Shown piece after piece: positions 1 through 24,400 of a stretch of 64,000 bases of DNA (position 1 is the stretch's first letter; each line of letters starts with the position of its first letter). Source of the stretch: Lumbricus rubellus. Taxonomy: Eukaryota; Annelida; Clitellata; Crassiclitellata; Lumbricidae. The position numbers and the translations under genes were made by a program. Below the pieces are notes generated by a model. It saw only the letters and a list, made by a program, of their open reading frames with translations, searched no databases and was not told the origin of the DNA. Location of the stretch: NCBI GenBank assembly GCA_945859605.1, contig OX243823.1:33566389-33630388 (forward strand). Reading direction: 5' to 3'.

Positions 1-206
1 GTATCTTTTAGTCTCAGAACTTTCTCATTGCCACACTGAAAGACTGGTATAGTTGTAATGGTAGTAATCGGTTCAGTTGACGACACTGTGTGAGATTACA
101 AGATCACTAGCATCACCCTCCTCTTTTTATCCAGGCTTGGGACTGGCACTGCTAGAGCACAATCAGTACTGGAGCGAATGAAACACTTCCATGTCTTTAA
201 TTTCGC

Positions 207-14001
<13,795 letters not shown>

Positions 14002-14367
14002 TATCTTCGGTGTTCCAAATTCCGACGATTATAATCAACAGCAGCTGCTGGTAAGTGCGAAATATCCGTATGAACATACATAATAGGATTGTACCGAATA
14101 GGTGATTGTCACTCTACGACCAAATACGAATAATTGGAACAACTATTCGAATATAAATGGTGCGCAAAATAGGTATACCGGCAACATCAAAATTTTCAAA
14201 TGTAAGCAAAATTTCCGTGCAGTAATTTTTATACATAAATTAAAAGTTAACAGTTAACCACCTGTAATTTTTGCATCCTTCTGCCAGTTCGTGAAAACTA
14301 GGAAAAGCATTCAACACGACGTGTGTCGTAACTAGCAATACAAAGTAGTAGCGAAATGTTCCTTGGG

Positions 14368-14634
14368 CATGGGCGGAAACCTAGGGGGACAGGGGGGACG
14401 GTCCCCCCAAAGGAGGTGTTGGGGGGGGGGGGGGGGACGGCCCATGCATTTGTCCCCCCCCCAATAGTTAAGCGTAAAGACTAAAAAAGATAATCAACAT
14501 TTTTTGGCGGTGAAAATAGAAATATTTTCTTGACTTTTTCGGTTTTGGTCGGCCAAAAATGACAAAAAAAGGTCATCAACTTTTTTCGGCCACTCGTTCG
14601 TCCCCTCAAGTCTTTGTCCAGGTTTCCGCCCATG
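14368..14634. mobile_element. hAT-type MITE (267 bp)
   Basis: TIRs CATGGGCGGAAACCT (left) and AGGTTTCCGCCCATG (right), with the perfect 8-bp duplication TCCTTGGG (14360-14367 and 14635-14642). The interior carries GAAAATAGAAATATTTTC and AAAAAAGGTCATCAACTTTT motifs shared with the MITEs at 18024, 23702, 40600 and 51986. Confidence 0.85.
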
Positions 14635-14858
14635 TCCTTGGGTCGAGTTAACACAACACACGAAGTACCGTAGTCTATGTAACATCTACGAAGAAAGCAA
14701 GTAGATAATTTTTGAAAGTATTTCAGTACCACACTGGCTGACGGTACTGTTTTCAATTCGACCTTCGAGACCTTTGAGGTGGGCGACGACGAAAGATTAG
14801 TTGGCCGAGCAGAAAAATAATGTAAGGTTCATGAAAATTAATAGTACATAGTCTGAAC

Positions 14859-16802
14859 TAGAGCCCTGCGCCGACTCGCAAGTGTCGGCGGCGGCGCGCC
14901 GGTCATTTTTGGTCGGCGGCGGCGGCGCGCCGACCAACAAAAATGGGCGGCGGCGGCGCCTTCAAAATGTCGGCGTCGGCGGCGCGGCGCGGCGTCGTGG
15001 GATTGGTGCTCCAGCGTCGCATACTTATTTTTAAAGTTGTTACACAAGCAACCTATAATTATAAAGACATGCATGTTCATCGATTATTTTTGGCAATATT
15101 ATCTGATCTTAAATAATATGCATGAGAAACAATTATTCTCAGAATAGACGTTGAAATAAAAAATTCTACAAAAGCTTGATTATCATACCACATGATAGCG
15201 GTTTCAAACTCAGACCTCCAGCTTATGTAACCAACTAATAGAAGTCAATGAACTGTTTGCGCAGTGGCTGAGCCACCTGCCTATTTTACTATTGACCTGT
15301 CTTATGAACCGTAAAATTTTGGGAAGGGGATATTTATTATCTTCTTTACATTCAATTTCTTTCACCTGCTGAATAAGGCTCATTATCTTGACGCGGCCAG
15401 CTGAAATTGTATAGTTCCATGCATGCATGCATGCATACATACATACATACATACATACATACATACATACATACATACATACATACATACATACATACAT
15501 ACATACATACATACATACATACATTCATTCATACATACATACATACATACATACATACATACATACATACATACATACATACATACATACATACATACAT
15601 ACATACATACATACATACATACATACATACATACATACATACATACATACATACATACATACATACATACATACATACATACATACAAACAATCATACAT
15701 ACTGTGTTTGCCTAGAAATTTTTATGTAAAAAAATGTGATTATCGTGAAAGAATAGAAAGAATACATGTGATCTTGTCAACAGATGAGGGTGCTTGTAGT
15801 TCTTTAATTTCCTTATTCAAAGCACACTGAGTAGTAAACTTGATCAGAAATCACTACTTTTCCTGATTTATCGGCCAATAATCCGAACGACTTTTACTCG
15901 AAACTCTTAGCATCTTCTTTGAACCTAATCGCTATGCAAAGTCTTTCGATCTGAACAAGCAAAGTCACAATAAGTTACACTTGTTTACGCGAAAATGATT
16001 TTCTTTTCCTAATCGGATCATGTTTGTGAGACGTTGCTCAAATAGCTGACAAAATAGAATCTACTGGCCAAATGCCTAACATTGCTCCATTGTGCATGTA
16101 GACAGGCCTATCAAGTTCGGAAGCTAAATTTCCAATTTCACATAAGTCACGTGCAGCGTGGAGTCTGATATTGGTGGGAAAATAGGAATTGGGTAGTAGC
16201 CTAACTGGCCGACAATAGGGAATCACAAACCTGCAGAGGCGACCAATTGCCTACGTAAAATTGCCAAGCATGACCTCTTTGCAACGTGAGGGTAACATGT
16301 ATCCTAATATTTTAGACAGCTGACTATTCTTTTCAATCCTTGCGTACGGTCAGCCTATCTTGCAAGAGGCACACACGGCATAACAATTCACGTACTGTAG
16401 GCCAACCTGGAGGTTTTTTTTTACCATCGTTGCTGCCATAATTCAAATCGAATCACAAAATCCACTAAGTTTAAACGTTAGGCGCACTGTTCAAAAGTCA
16501 AAACGAATAGGTAACATCATAGGTTTCATAGCATTGACGAAAAATCCGTGTTGCGAGCAAAAATAGAAGAAGTTAAGAAAAAGATTCTACTTGGCACTGA
16601 CACAATAATTTTATCGCGAAATCGTGCAAGAGATGAATATGCAACAAAAATAAATAAACAAATCAACGTGGCATCGGCGGCGCGCCGACAAATTGGCGGC
16701 GGCGGCGGCGTCGGCGCGCCGACCAAGAAAAATCGGCGGCGGCGGCGCCCTCAAAGTGTCGGCGGCGGCGGCGCGGCGCGCCGCGGCCGGCGCAGAGCTC
16801 TG
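14859..16802. mobile_element. 1.94-kb hAT-type element with GC-rich subterminal repeats
   Basis: TIRs YAGAGCYCTGCGCCG (TAGAGCCCTGCGCCG left; inverse CGGCGCAGAGCTCTG right), with the perfect 8-bp duplication GTCTGAAC (14851-14858 and 16803-16810). Both ends carry 110-150 bp of CGGCGG/GGCGCGCCGACCAA repeats, in stark contrast to the AT-rich interior. No transposase frame is seen. A 265-bp CATA microsatellite lies inside. Bases 15700-16660 are otherwise featureless. Confidence 0.85.
15423..15687. repeat. CATA microsatellite
   Basis: About 65 units of CATA with one ATTC interruption near 15525. All the open frames here (YIHT and MYVC repeats) are simple-repeat artefacts. Confidence 0.97.
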
Positions 16803-17159
16803 GTCTGAACGCTGCTTCATGTAGAAGCACGTGTAGCCTACTGTTGTCAAGAACGGCCTGTTTCGTAGCGCCCTCAATTCAACGATTATTATTGGTTTGG
16901 TCGTATAATACTGAGAGCACAACCTGCAAAGGCATTTCGCAAGTTATTAGCGAACGCTCGTCATGCACCAAAGATTCAATGGGATCGTGTTTAAGTTAAA
17001 ACTGACCTAAAGAAATGAACATAATATTAAGTAAAAATACTCACCAGAATGTGTGATTGTTCAACTTGCGACTACGCTGTCTGTACGGATCAGAAGTTGA
17101 TCATAGACTTAAGCGACTCCTGATGGAATGACCTTGGAAGCGCTATTGAACGATGACAA

Positions 17160-17600
17160 CTCCTCTGTCTCAATACCACACTGTCTGCCTGTATGTAGGC
17201 CTATAATGTCTGTCTGTCTTGTTAGCTCATTCTATGCCTGTCTGCCTTGGTAATAATCTCATGCTGTCTCTTCCTGCCAATGTATCTGTTTATCTATTTA
17301 CCCATCCTTCTATATACATATCTACTTATCGATCCGTATTTCAATCAATCAATTAATCAATCAATCAGTCACCCAATCAATTAATCAATCAATCAATTAA
17401 TCTGCCAATCCAGCCACTCAATGCTCACCTCACACTATGCCGGCTGCCTCACTCTATAACTATAATAATTCCTCTCTTTCGCTCTATGTCTGCCTTACTC
17501 TATCCGTCTCTGTCTCTTCCTTTCTTTCTCCGTTTCTCTCTCTACATCCGTCTCTCTCTCTCTCTCGCTGTTTGTATCTCTTTCTCTCTTGAGAAACTCT
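17160..17600. repeat. Pyrimidine-rich low-complexity DNA (TGTC, AATC, TCTC repeats)
   Basis: Successive degenerate CTGTCTGTCTTG, AATCAATCAATT and TCTCTCTCTC stretches. No gene seen; 16811-17159 is also empty. Confidence 0.7.
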
Positions 17601-18023
17601 TTACAACTAACGGTGTCACTGTTAAACTACAACGGCCATTTCAACGTACATCATTCTGTCTCCGCCTTTTGTCCATTACATGCTGTTAGTCTCCTGGCTG
17701 CATGCAAACGCGACCGATCACAACCGACCCTCTTCCCACCGCCTCCGTCATACACCTGCCGATTAGCGCCGCCGTCTAAACTTCGTCGGTATCCGAGAGA
17801 TACATATGTACATGTAGGTGATCGATAACGAGGCGTGATTTCAACCAAGAAATCATCCGGATCACACCAGTTTCTACATGACTGCGTCGTCGAAAGGCGT
17901 TCCATCCGCACGACCAATCATAGCGGGACGCCTGCGATGGGATGTTTTGTAGGGGTAACGGTATTTTTTTCGTTGGTGTCGCACCTTTTTAGTTGAGAAT
18001 CCGCTGGGATGGGACTCCCATCG

Positions 18024-18294
18024 CAAGGCCGTAGACAGGGTGTTTTGGGTGTTTGAAAACCCAGCGAAATGGAAAATGCATAAAAAATCTATTGCATTTT
18101 TAGTTCGTGATGCAAAAAAGCATGGAAAAGCCATAAAACACCCCCCGAAACGAAATAATAGATTAAATGTCGATGTTTCGATCTGAAAAATCAAAGTTAA
18201 CGACCAAAAAAAGGTCGTCAGAAATTTCGTCGATAAAAATGGAAATCTTGGCCGCTGAAAACACCCCCGGAATAAAATCCTGGCTACGGCCTTG
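18024..18294. mobile_element. MITE with CAAGGCCGTAG ends
   Basis: Left end CAAGGCCGTAGACAGGG, right end CCTGGCTACGGCCTTG in inverse. The interior shares the ACCAAAAAAAGGTCGTCAGA motif with the other MITEs. The flanks (TCCCATCG and GATGGGAG) do not match as direct repeats; the element lies in a short inverted GATGGGA/TCCCATC context, so the target duplication is unclear. Confidence 0.7.
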
Positions 18295-19344
18295 GATGGG
18301 AGCGGCGCACAGGCTGCAAAAGGGGCACTTTCTACCCGAGAATTGTCACCTATCATCATACTTCTTGATTTTTTTTACAAATTTCTTCGCACTAACTTCG
18401 ATAATACTAATGATCACAGTGAAACTGTGTGACTTAGAAACCGCTGTGTTCTTAAGTCTCTTCTCCACCCCCCCCCCCTCCTCCAACAGAGCCTCCCTAT
18501 CGCTGAATTGACGTTCCCACAGTAACTCTGTAGCTGGAGCAAATTTTTCTGATATAGGGCCTAGAAAGGAAGACGTGTTTATGCTAAATAATTTAGCAAC
18601 GTAAACTAGTTATTTAACCCGGTTAGCAAAAAATATCACGTGATTGTAGCCTACACTGTTTTTGCGTTGAACGTGGGACACTATAATATTATTTCAGCTG
18701 AAGATTAGATGATACATGTATATATTATTCTATCCCGAAATTTTTCTAGCATAATAAAAATTATAGTCTCAGGTCGTCAATTTATTCTGAAACTGATCTG
18801 CCGGGGAGAATCTGTTTCGAAATAGAGTCTCCAGGAGGGAAAGACTTTCAGGGGAAACTGTCACGCGATACGGCAAGATCAATGAAGGATGTAGAAGAGA
18901 CAAAATTATTTGTTGCCGTATTCTACAATATAATAAATTATTATAGATCTGCCAGTAATGTACGCCTGTGAAAAGTCTCGCCCGTAGTGGCGTTACCATC
19001 GTTATGATTCTGTAAGGTTACGGTTACAACACGAGATATTACGGCAAAGCCGCTCAAGCTGAGCCATTTATTTCTTGAAGAAAGACATTCGTATACGAGT
19101 CTGTCACTTGGTGGCAAAAATGAACGCTCAGAGATTTCTTAGCGTTCATTAATCAAATCGAAATCACAAGTCGAGTTTCCTATTTACGTATTATAACAAC
19201 ACGTATTGATCTCAATTTCCCGGGCATCTTCCAAATGTCTAGCCTGTGTGTTGACCTGCAGATAAAATGCAAATCATTTGATTGGTTAGTCATCATTAAC
19301 TTTTTGTGCAACATGAAAGATGATTTTCATTCATCGTCGACCAG

Positions 19345-19569
19345 GTTTAGTACTCACTGTAGTTGGCATGTTCGTTGCTTTGCAGCGGGAGGGTTGCAGG
19401 TTCGAATCTACCGCAAGTCGCCGTGTAGGGAGTTTGGGGAATTCCTTCACTCGCAATTGCTCATGTGCTTCGGCATGGAATCCCGATGCAGTGTCCGCGC
19501 TGCATTCGGGAGCGCCTCTGAGTACGGTAGTGAGCTTGAAAGGGCGCTATAACAAGTGCGCATGCAAAC
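19345..19569 (+). mobile_element. tRNA-derived SINE, diverged head
   Basis: B box GGTTCGAATCT, followed by the family body (CCGTGTAGGGAG, CTTCACTCGCAATTGCTC, AGTGTCCGCGCTGCATTCGG) and 3' end GGGCGCTATAACAAGTGCGC. Confidence 0.75.
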
Positions 19570-19769
19570 ACGTCGACATGTCACAGTGTATATTCTAATT
19601 AAAATTCATGATACTAAGGTGACCCTATAGGAAGCTGGACCTTGATCCCTACTGGGTCTTTCTGCTGTGTCACTACGTTGTTTTTGTTTACTGTGGGTCG
19701 TAATTATGCCGATTGTTTGAGCTGGGAGCAATAAACGAGTTGAATTATGTATGCATATACGTGCACATG

Positions 19770-19931
19770 TTATAGCGCCTATTCAAGATTCCTACCCAGA
19801 AGCGCTCCCGTCTACAGCACGGACACTGAATCGGAGTTTCACGTCGAAGCGCTGAGCAATTGCGAGTGAAGAACTTGCCCAAGGTCCGTATCTGCGGCGA
19901 CTTGAGGTAGATTCGAACCTGCAACCCTGCT
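19770..19931 (-). mobile_element. tRNA-derived SINE, truncated at the head
   Basis: The inverse strand carries GGTTGCAGGTTCGAATCTAC, the body and the TATAGCGCC 3' end. It faces the copy at 19345, so the pair forms an inverted repeat. A LINE-like tail (GGGAGCAATAAACGAGTTGA) lies between them at 19620-19745. Confidence 0.7.
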
Positions 19932-20519
19932 TTATTTAATAAAATCGGAGTTCGGTTTTAAAAGTAGGTCTATTGATTTTAGTTGGATTACTTCATAATT
20001 ATATAAAATAATTTTTAAAAACTTTACCTCAAAGGATTTTTAAGCCACTTGTCTCACAAGTCCACTTCTCTACTGTCCGAGTTGGTGTGCGGCCTATCAT
20101 AAAGAGACGTAGGCTACAGAACTGCGTATACAGGGCTATTGTCTGGCTCTCCAACTTAAAAAGCATAAGTTTATGATAAAAAATCATAGATTAAGGAATT
20201 ATGATTTAGCAATAACCTAAAGATCCAACGACATAAGGCTTAGCGGACTCTAAAAAAGGGAAGAGCTACCGTACTTAATATTAATGAGCCTCATTAGCCT
20301 ACTATTTATGAATAATTGTATTATCGCCAACAACTGAATTTGCATGCAAGACTTAAAACATCAAGACTAATTGAAAGAGAATTGCATAATAGGCGCCATA
20401 CCAAGGTTAGGAAACAAAATACAGTTCTCACCACTCACCACTCTTCACTAATAATTAATTGCATGATTGTCAATGCATTTAGTATCCCAAAACTATTCCA
20501 TTCATACCTAATGTCTATT

Positions 20520-20890
20520 CAACTTGACTACAATAATCTACAATCAGTGTAAGTCTCGTCAAGAAAAGCTTACTCTAGTAGTCTATGAACTGAACTGAAA
20601 TATCGTCTAATTTGGTCTAAAATTTCTCTTAAATTGTAGTTAAGCAATGCATTTAAGTTTAGTCTGTTGAGCTCAAACTATATTATAGTCTCGTCTAGCT
20701 CTGTCTACTGTAGTCAGGTCTACTTGTCAAGTCTACACAACTTGACTACAGTCTCGTCAAGTCTAATCTAATTTAGTTACGTCTAGTCTAGTCTATTCAA
20801 CTTGACTACAGTCTCGTCAAGTCTAATCTAATTTAGTTACGTCTAGTCTAGTCTATTCAACTTGACTACAATCTCATCAAGTCTAATCAA
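20520..20890. repeat. Degenerate TCTAGTCAAGTC array, downstream of gene A
   Basis: Imperfect repeats of TCTAGTCTATTCAACTTGAC and ACAGTCTCGTCAAGTCTAAT. The paralogous array lies at 30820-31320 in copy 2, with isolated units also at 30170-30420. Confidence 0.8.
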
Positions 20891-20989
20891 TGCTAAATCA
20901 CATCAAATCACATACCATTTTATTAAGGCAACAACCGTAGCACATTGATAAAATGCTCGTGAAGTCTAGTCAAGTCTGTACAACTCGTC

Positions 20990-21275
20990 AGGCCTAATCT
21001 TCGTTCGTCCTCGCGAAGCGACTTTGCTACATTTCGCACAAATCGGAAATTTGGAAACCGTTCCTTCTCAATCTCAGGACCAAAAGAATGGAACAGTCTT
21101 CCGACCTCCATTCGCCAGAGCTCATCTATTGCAGTGTTTAAGTCAAAGTTAAAAACTCATATGTCTTCATTGTATTATAACTAGATTTGCAGTGAAGAGC
21201 GCTCTTGTGCAAGACTTGTTTTTGTTAAAGCGCGGTATAAATGACTAATTGCATTGCATTGCATTGTATTGTATT
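20990..21275 (+). mobile_element. LINE 3' end (RT protein C-terminus)
   Basis: Plus-strand frame TFRTNRKFGNRSFSISGPKE, then WNSLPTSIRQSSSIAVFKSK, LKTHMSSLYYN and stop at about 21183. This is the typical C-terminus of L2/CR1-like reverse transcriptases. It is followed by AAAGCGCGGTATAAATGACT and an ATTGC repeat tail. It is present only in duplication copy 1, so it inserted after the duplication. Confidence 0.85.
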
Positions 21276-21456
21276 GTAATCTATTATTTTTTAGTTAAGT
21301 CTAGTCTAGTCTGCGCAACTTGAGTAGATCTAAATCTCGTCTAAAATAATCTACAATAATAGTTACATGTAGGCCTAAGCCTGATCTGGTCTGGTCGCAT
21401 CATATGAACCGCGGCAGTGAACCAAAGATCCGCTGAGTGCTGAGTGCTATTTTTCT

Positions 21457-24400
21457 CTACGATGGCGACTCCTTAGACTCTTTAGACTCTTTAGACTCTT
21501 TAGACTCTTTAGACTTCTTGGCTGCAACGACGCACATAGCCACAGCTCCAATCGACACGCAACAGCAGAGTAAGATAGCCGTGGCGACGTATCCTGACGT
21601 GAGGAGGACAAAGGTGAACCAGTATGTCCCTGCGTGGCAGTAGGTGGCGTCCGTCGGATCATTCATCGTAACCGTGTTGAAAATCCGATAGACCCAAACG
21701 CTTCCTGAAAATAATATCATGTTCAGTTCACACAATAATAATATCAGCTCGTAAGCAATTTGCAAATGATTTATAATAATTTATAATTTTCGTTTATTCA
21801 ACAATTCGGTTGACAGACCGCAACCTGTTACAGTGTAGGCCTACATTGTACAATTATTATGCAGGCGAAGCAGTTTACAGGAACTCAGATTGCAGAATAC
21901 ACAAATCTTAACTATACTAACAGAACAGACAGCCTGCAATAATTTATTATTATAATAATTATTATTGTCATTACCAGCAATGTACCAGGCAATAAGGAAG
22001 CAGGCTACGATGCCAGTGGCTGGATTTGGTTTCGCGTTGTCCTCCTCCTTCTTGTTGCGTTGGTTCCTGACACGAATGGACATTGTCACGAGACTCTGAG
22101 CGACACCAAAGCATCCACCGACGATCAGATAGATAGGTATGTAATGCTCGATGGGACAGTCCTTCAAATGGATGGCACCTTAGAGAGAAAGAGAAACAAG
22201 ACATAAATCAATCAACAATCCATTCTTAATCATTCTTCTTCTTTATTGTTCTGCTATTTGGCTCGACAAGACTAGTGATGATGCCTCATACCTAAAACCA
22301 GATACTAGAGGGCAGGGGTTGGATGGGAGTCGGGGGAACCGGGGTCGGACGAACCTACGACGGGCTGGTAATGAGGATGGACGGTATCATCATCTTTGGC
22401 AGGTCTAAGATTCTAACAACACCATTCTTGTCTATTCTGTGCTTTTTACCTTGATTTCCTTATGTCCTCGTTCCTTTTCTCTGCCAGTTCAACATCATCT
22501 TTCTCAGCCTACTCGGTGGTATCTTTCCCTCCATTCTTTCCTCGAATAGCCAACTATCTTCAAGAGTGAGTCTCCTCTCAATATTTGTGGCCAAGCCAGT
22601 TCGACTGCCTGTTATAATTCAAGTCTTATCATCCGACTATGATCCGAGTCAATCAATGTTCAGACATGCATGGTAAAATCAACACAATCATAAACACCTT
22701 ATCTAAGTTAGTCAAATAATAAAATTATTAGAATGCCTTTATCATCAGACACAACAAAAATTTCATCTTTTACCTACGGCGATCATTGCCAAAGGAACTG
22801 CCAAGATAAGTCCGATCCCGATAGTTCCAATTACTATAAAACAAACGAAGACAACGTCTTACGAGTAGCATAGTTGTTGTAACATTAATGCCAATATCAC
22901 TTACTTAGCGTATACCCAATTACCCATAGTCCTCACCGTGTAGAACTGCACATACGGGGCAACGCATCTCCTCCACTCTCTTCTCTGTCCATCGCCATGG
23001 TCTCCTCCTATGACTTCTCCTGACATCTTAAATCTTCGCTGATGGTGTCCAACCAGTTCTTCCTCTCTTTCTTCTTCATCCAGAATTCCAGGACGTCTCT
23101 TGTTTCGTGTCTTCTATAATATATCGTCACCTCACATGAATGGTCAATATATAGGCTATAAGATATTCCTCGATTCACTTAGGCTACCCTATCCGTGCCA
23201 GCATTCACATATTCACCGGATTGGAAAACGTGTGGGTTTAAGTGAAGTCAATTCATTCATAGTGAAAGAAGTCATGTGTTGCCTATAGAAACGTCCAGTC
23301 AAGTTAACGATAGTCTGCTCTAATGCTCCTGTAAAATTTTGTATAGTCAAACCAAGTCAATAGTAGTCTAAGCTTGCATGTATAGGGTATATACTCTTGT
23401 TCAGTTTTTTATGTCTCGCATCTATAGGGCTCACCGCAAGACTTACCTGAACCACACAACGCGGTGAAGTACTTCTGGACGCAATCTCCTGGTCCCCTCG
23501 ACTCATCTTTCACAGACTTAAGTCGATTGAAAGTCAATTCATAGGACGGAGGAGGAGGGTCGTTTGTATCTGGAAGAAAACAAGGAAATAATTATGATTG
23601 AATAATTTAGAGAAACATGGACGAAGAATCTAATAGTAACCAAAAGAATAACGCTGCAAATAAAAAGAAGTTAGGCCTAACATATAATAAACAGAATATG
23701 GATAGTAGCGGCGCCATAGGAGGGCTAGGGCCTAAAACTCCCTCAAAAAATAAGGCCATCCGTTTTTTACATGTAAAAATGGAATATTTCCACGTCTAGA
23801 AAAAAAGTCATAAATTTTGGCGGATGAAAATTAAACATTTTCACGAGATTTCAACCAAATCACTAAAAAAGGTCGTCAGAAATTATATCGGTCGATGAAA
23901 ATGAAAATTTCCTCCGAGAGGATTCACCCCCCCCCCCTCCCACCAAAAAAGAAACTGAAATCCTGGCGCCGCCAATGAATAGGGAATAAGATAAGAAACA
24001 AATGAAATTTATGACATAAATATATACACAATTTTAAACGGCAGGCGATGAATAATTACGCATATAACCAATTCATTGTATATATAATGCATCTTTATAA
24101 TTATATATATACATGCATATTATTCATTTATTCATTATATATATGTGCATACGACTATACGTATATATCTAATTATATTGAAATGTGACACATAGAAAAA
24201 ACCTTTGAAAACGGATAAATATAGGCATTGCAGAAGTCAAACAAAGAGACAGGGAGGCAAAACAGGCAGACAGACTAGCAAGCAGCCCAAATTGTAGACA
24301 GTTGTTTAGGCAGACAGTGAGATATAAGCAGACAGACAGAAAGACATATTAAGCTTACTATTTGTATTTTTTCCTTCTTCTGCGTTTCTTTCGACATCTG

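Noticed and set aside
17874..18359. 161-residue minus-strand frame
   Set aside because: It runs through the MITE at 18024-18294 and has no family resemblance.
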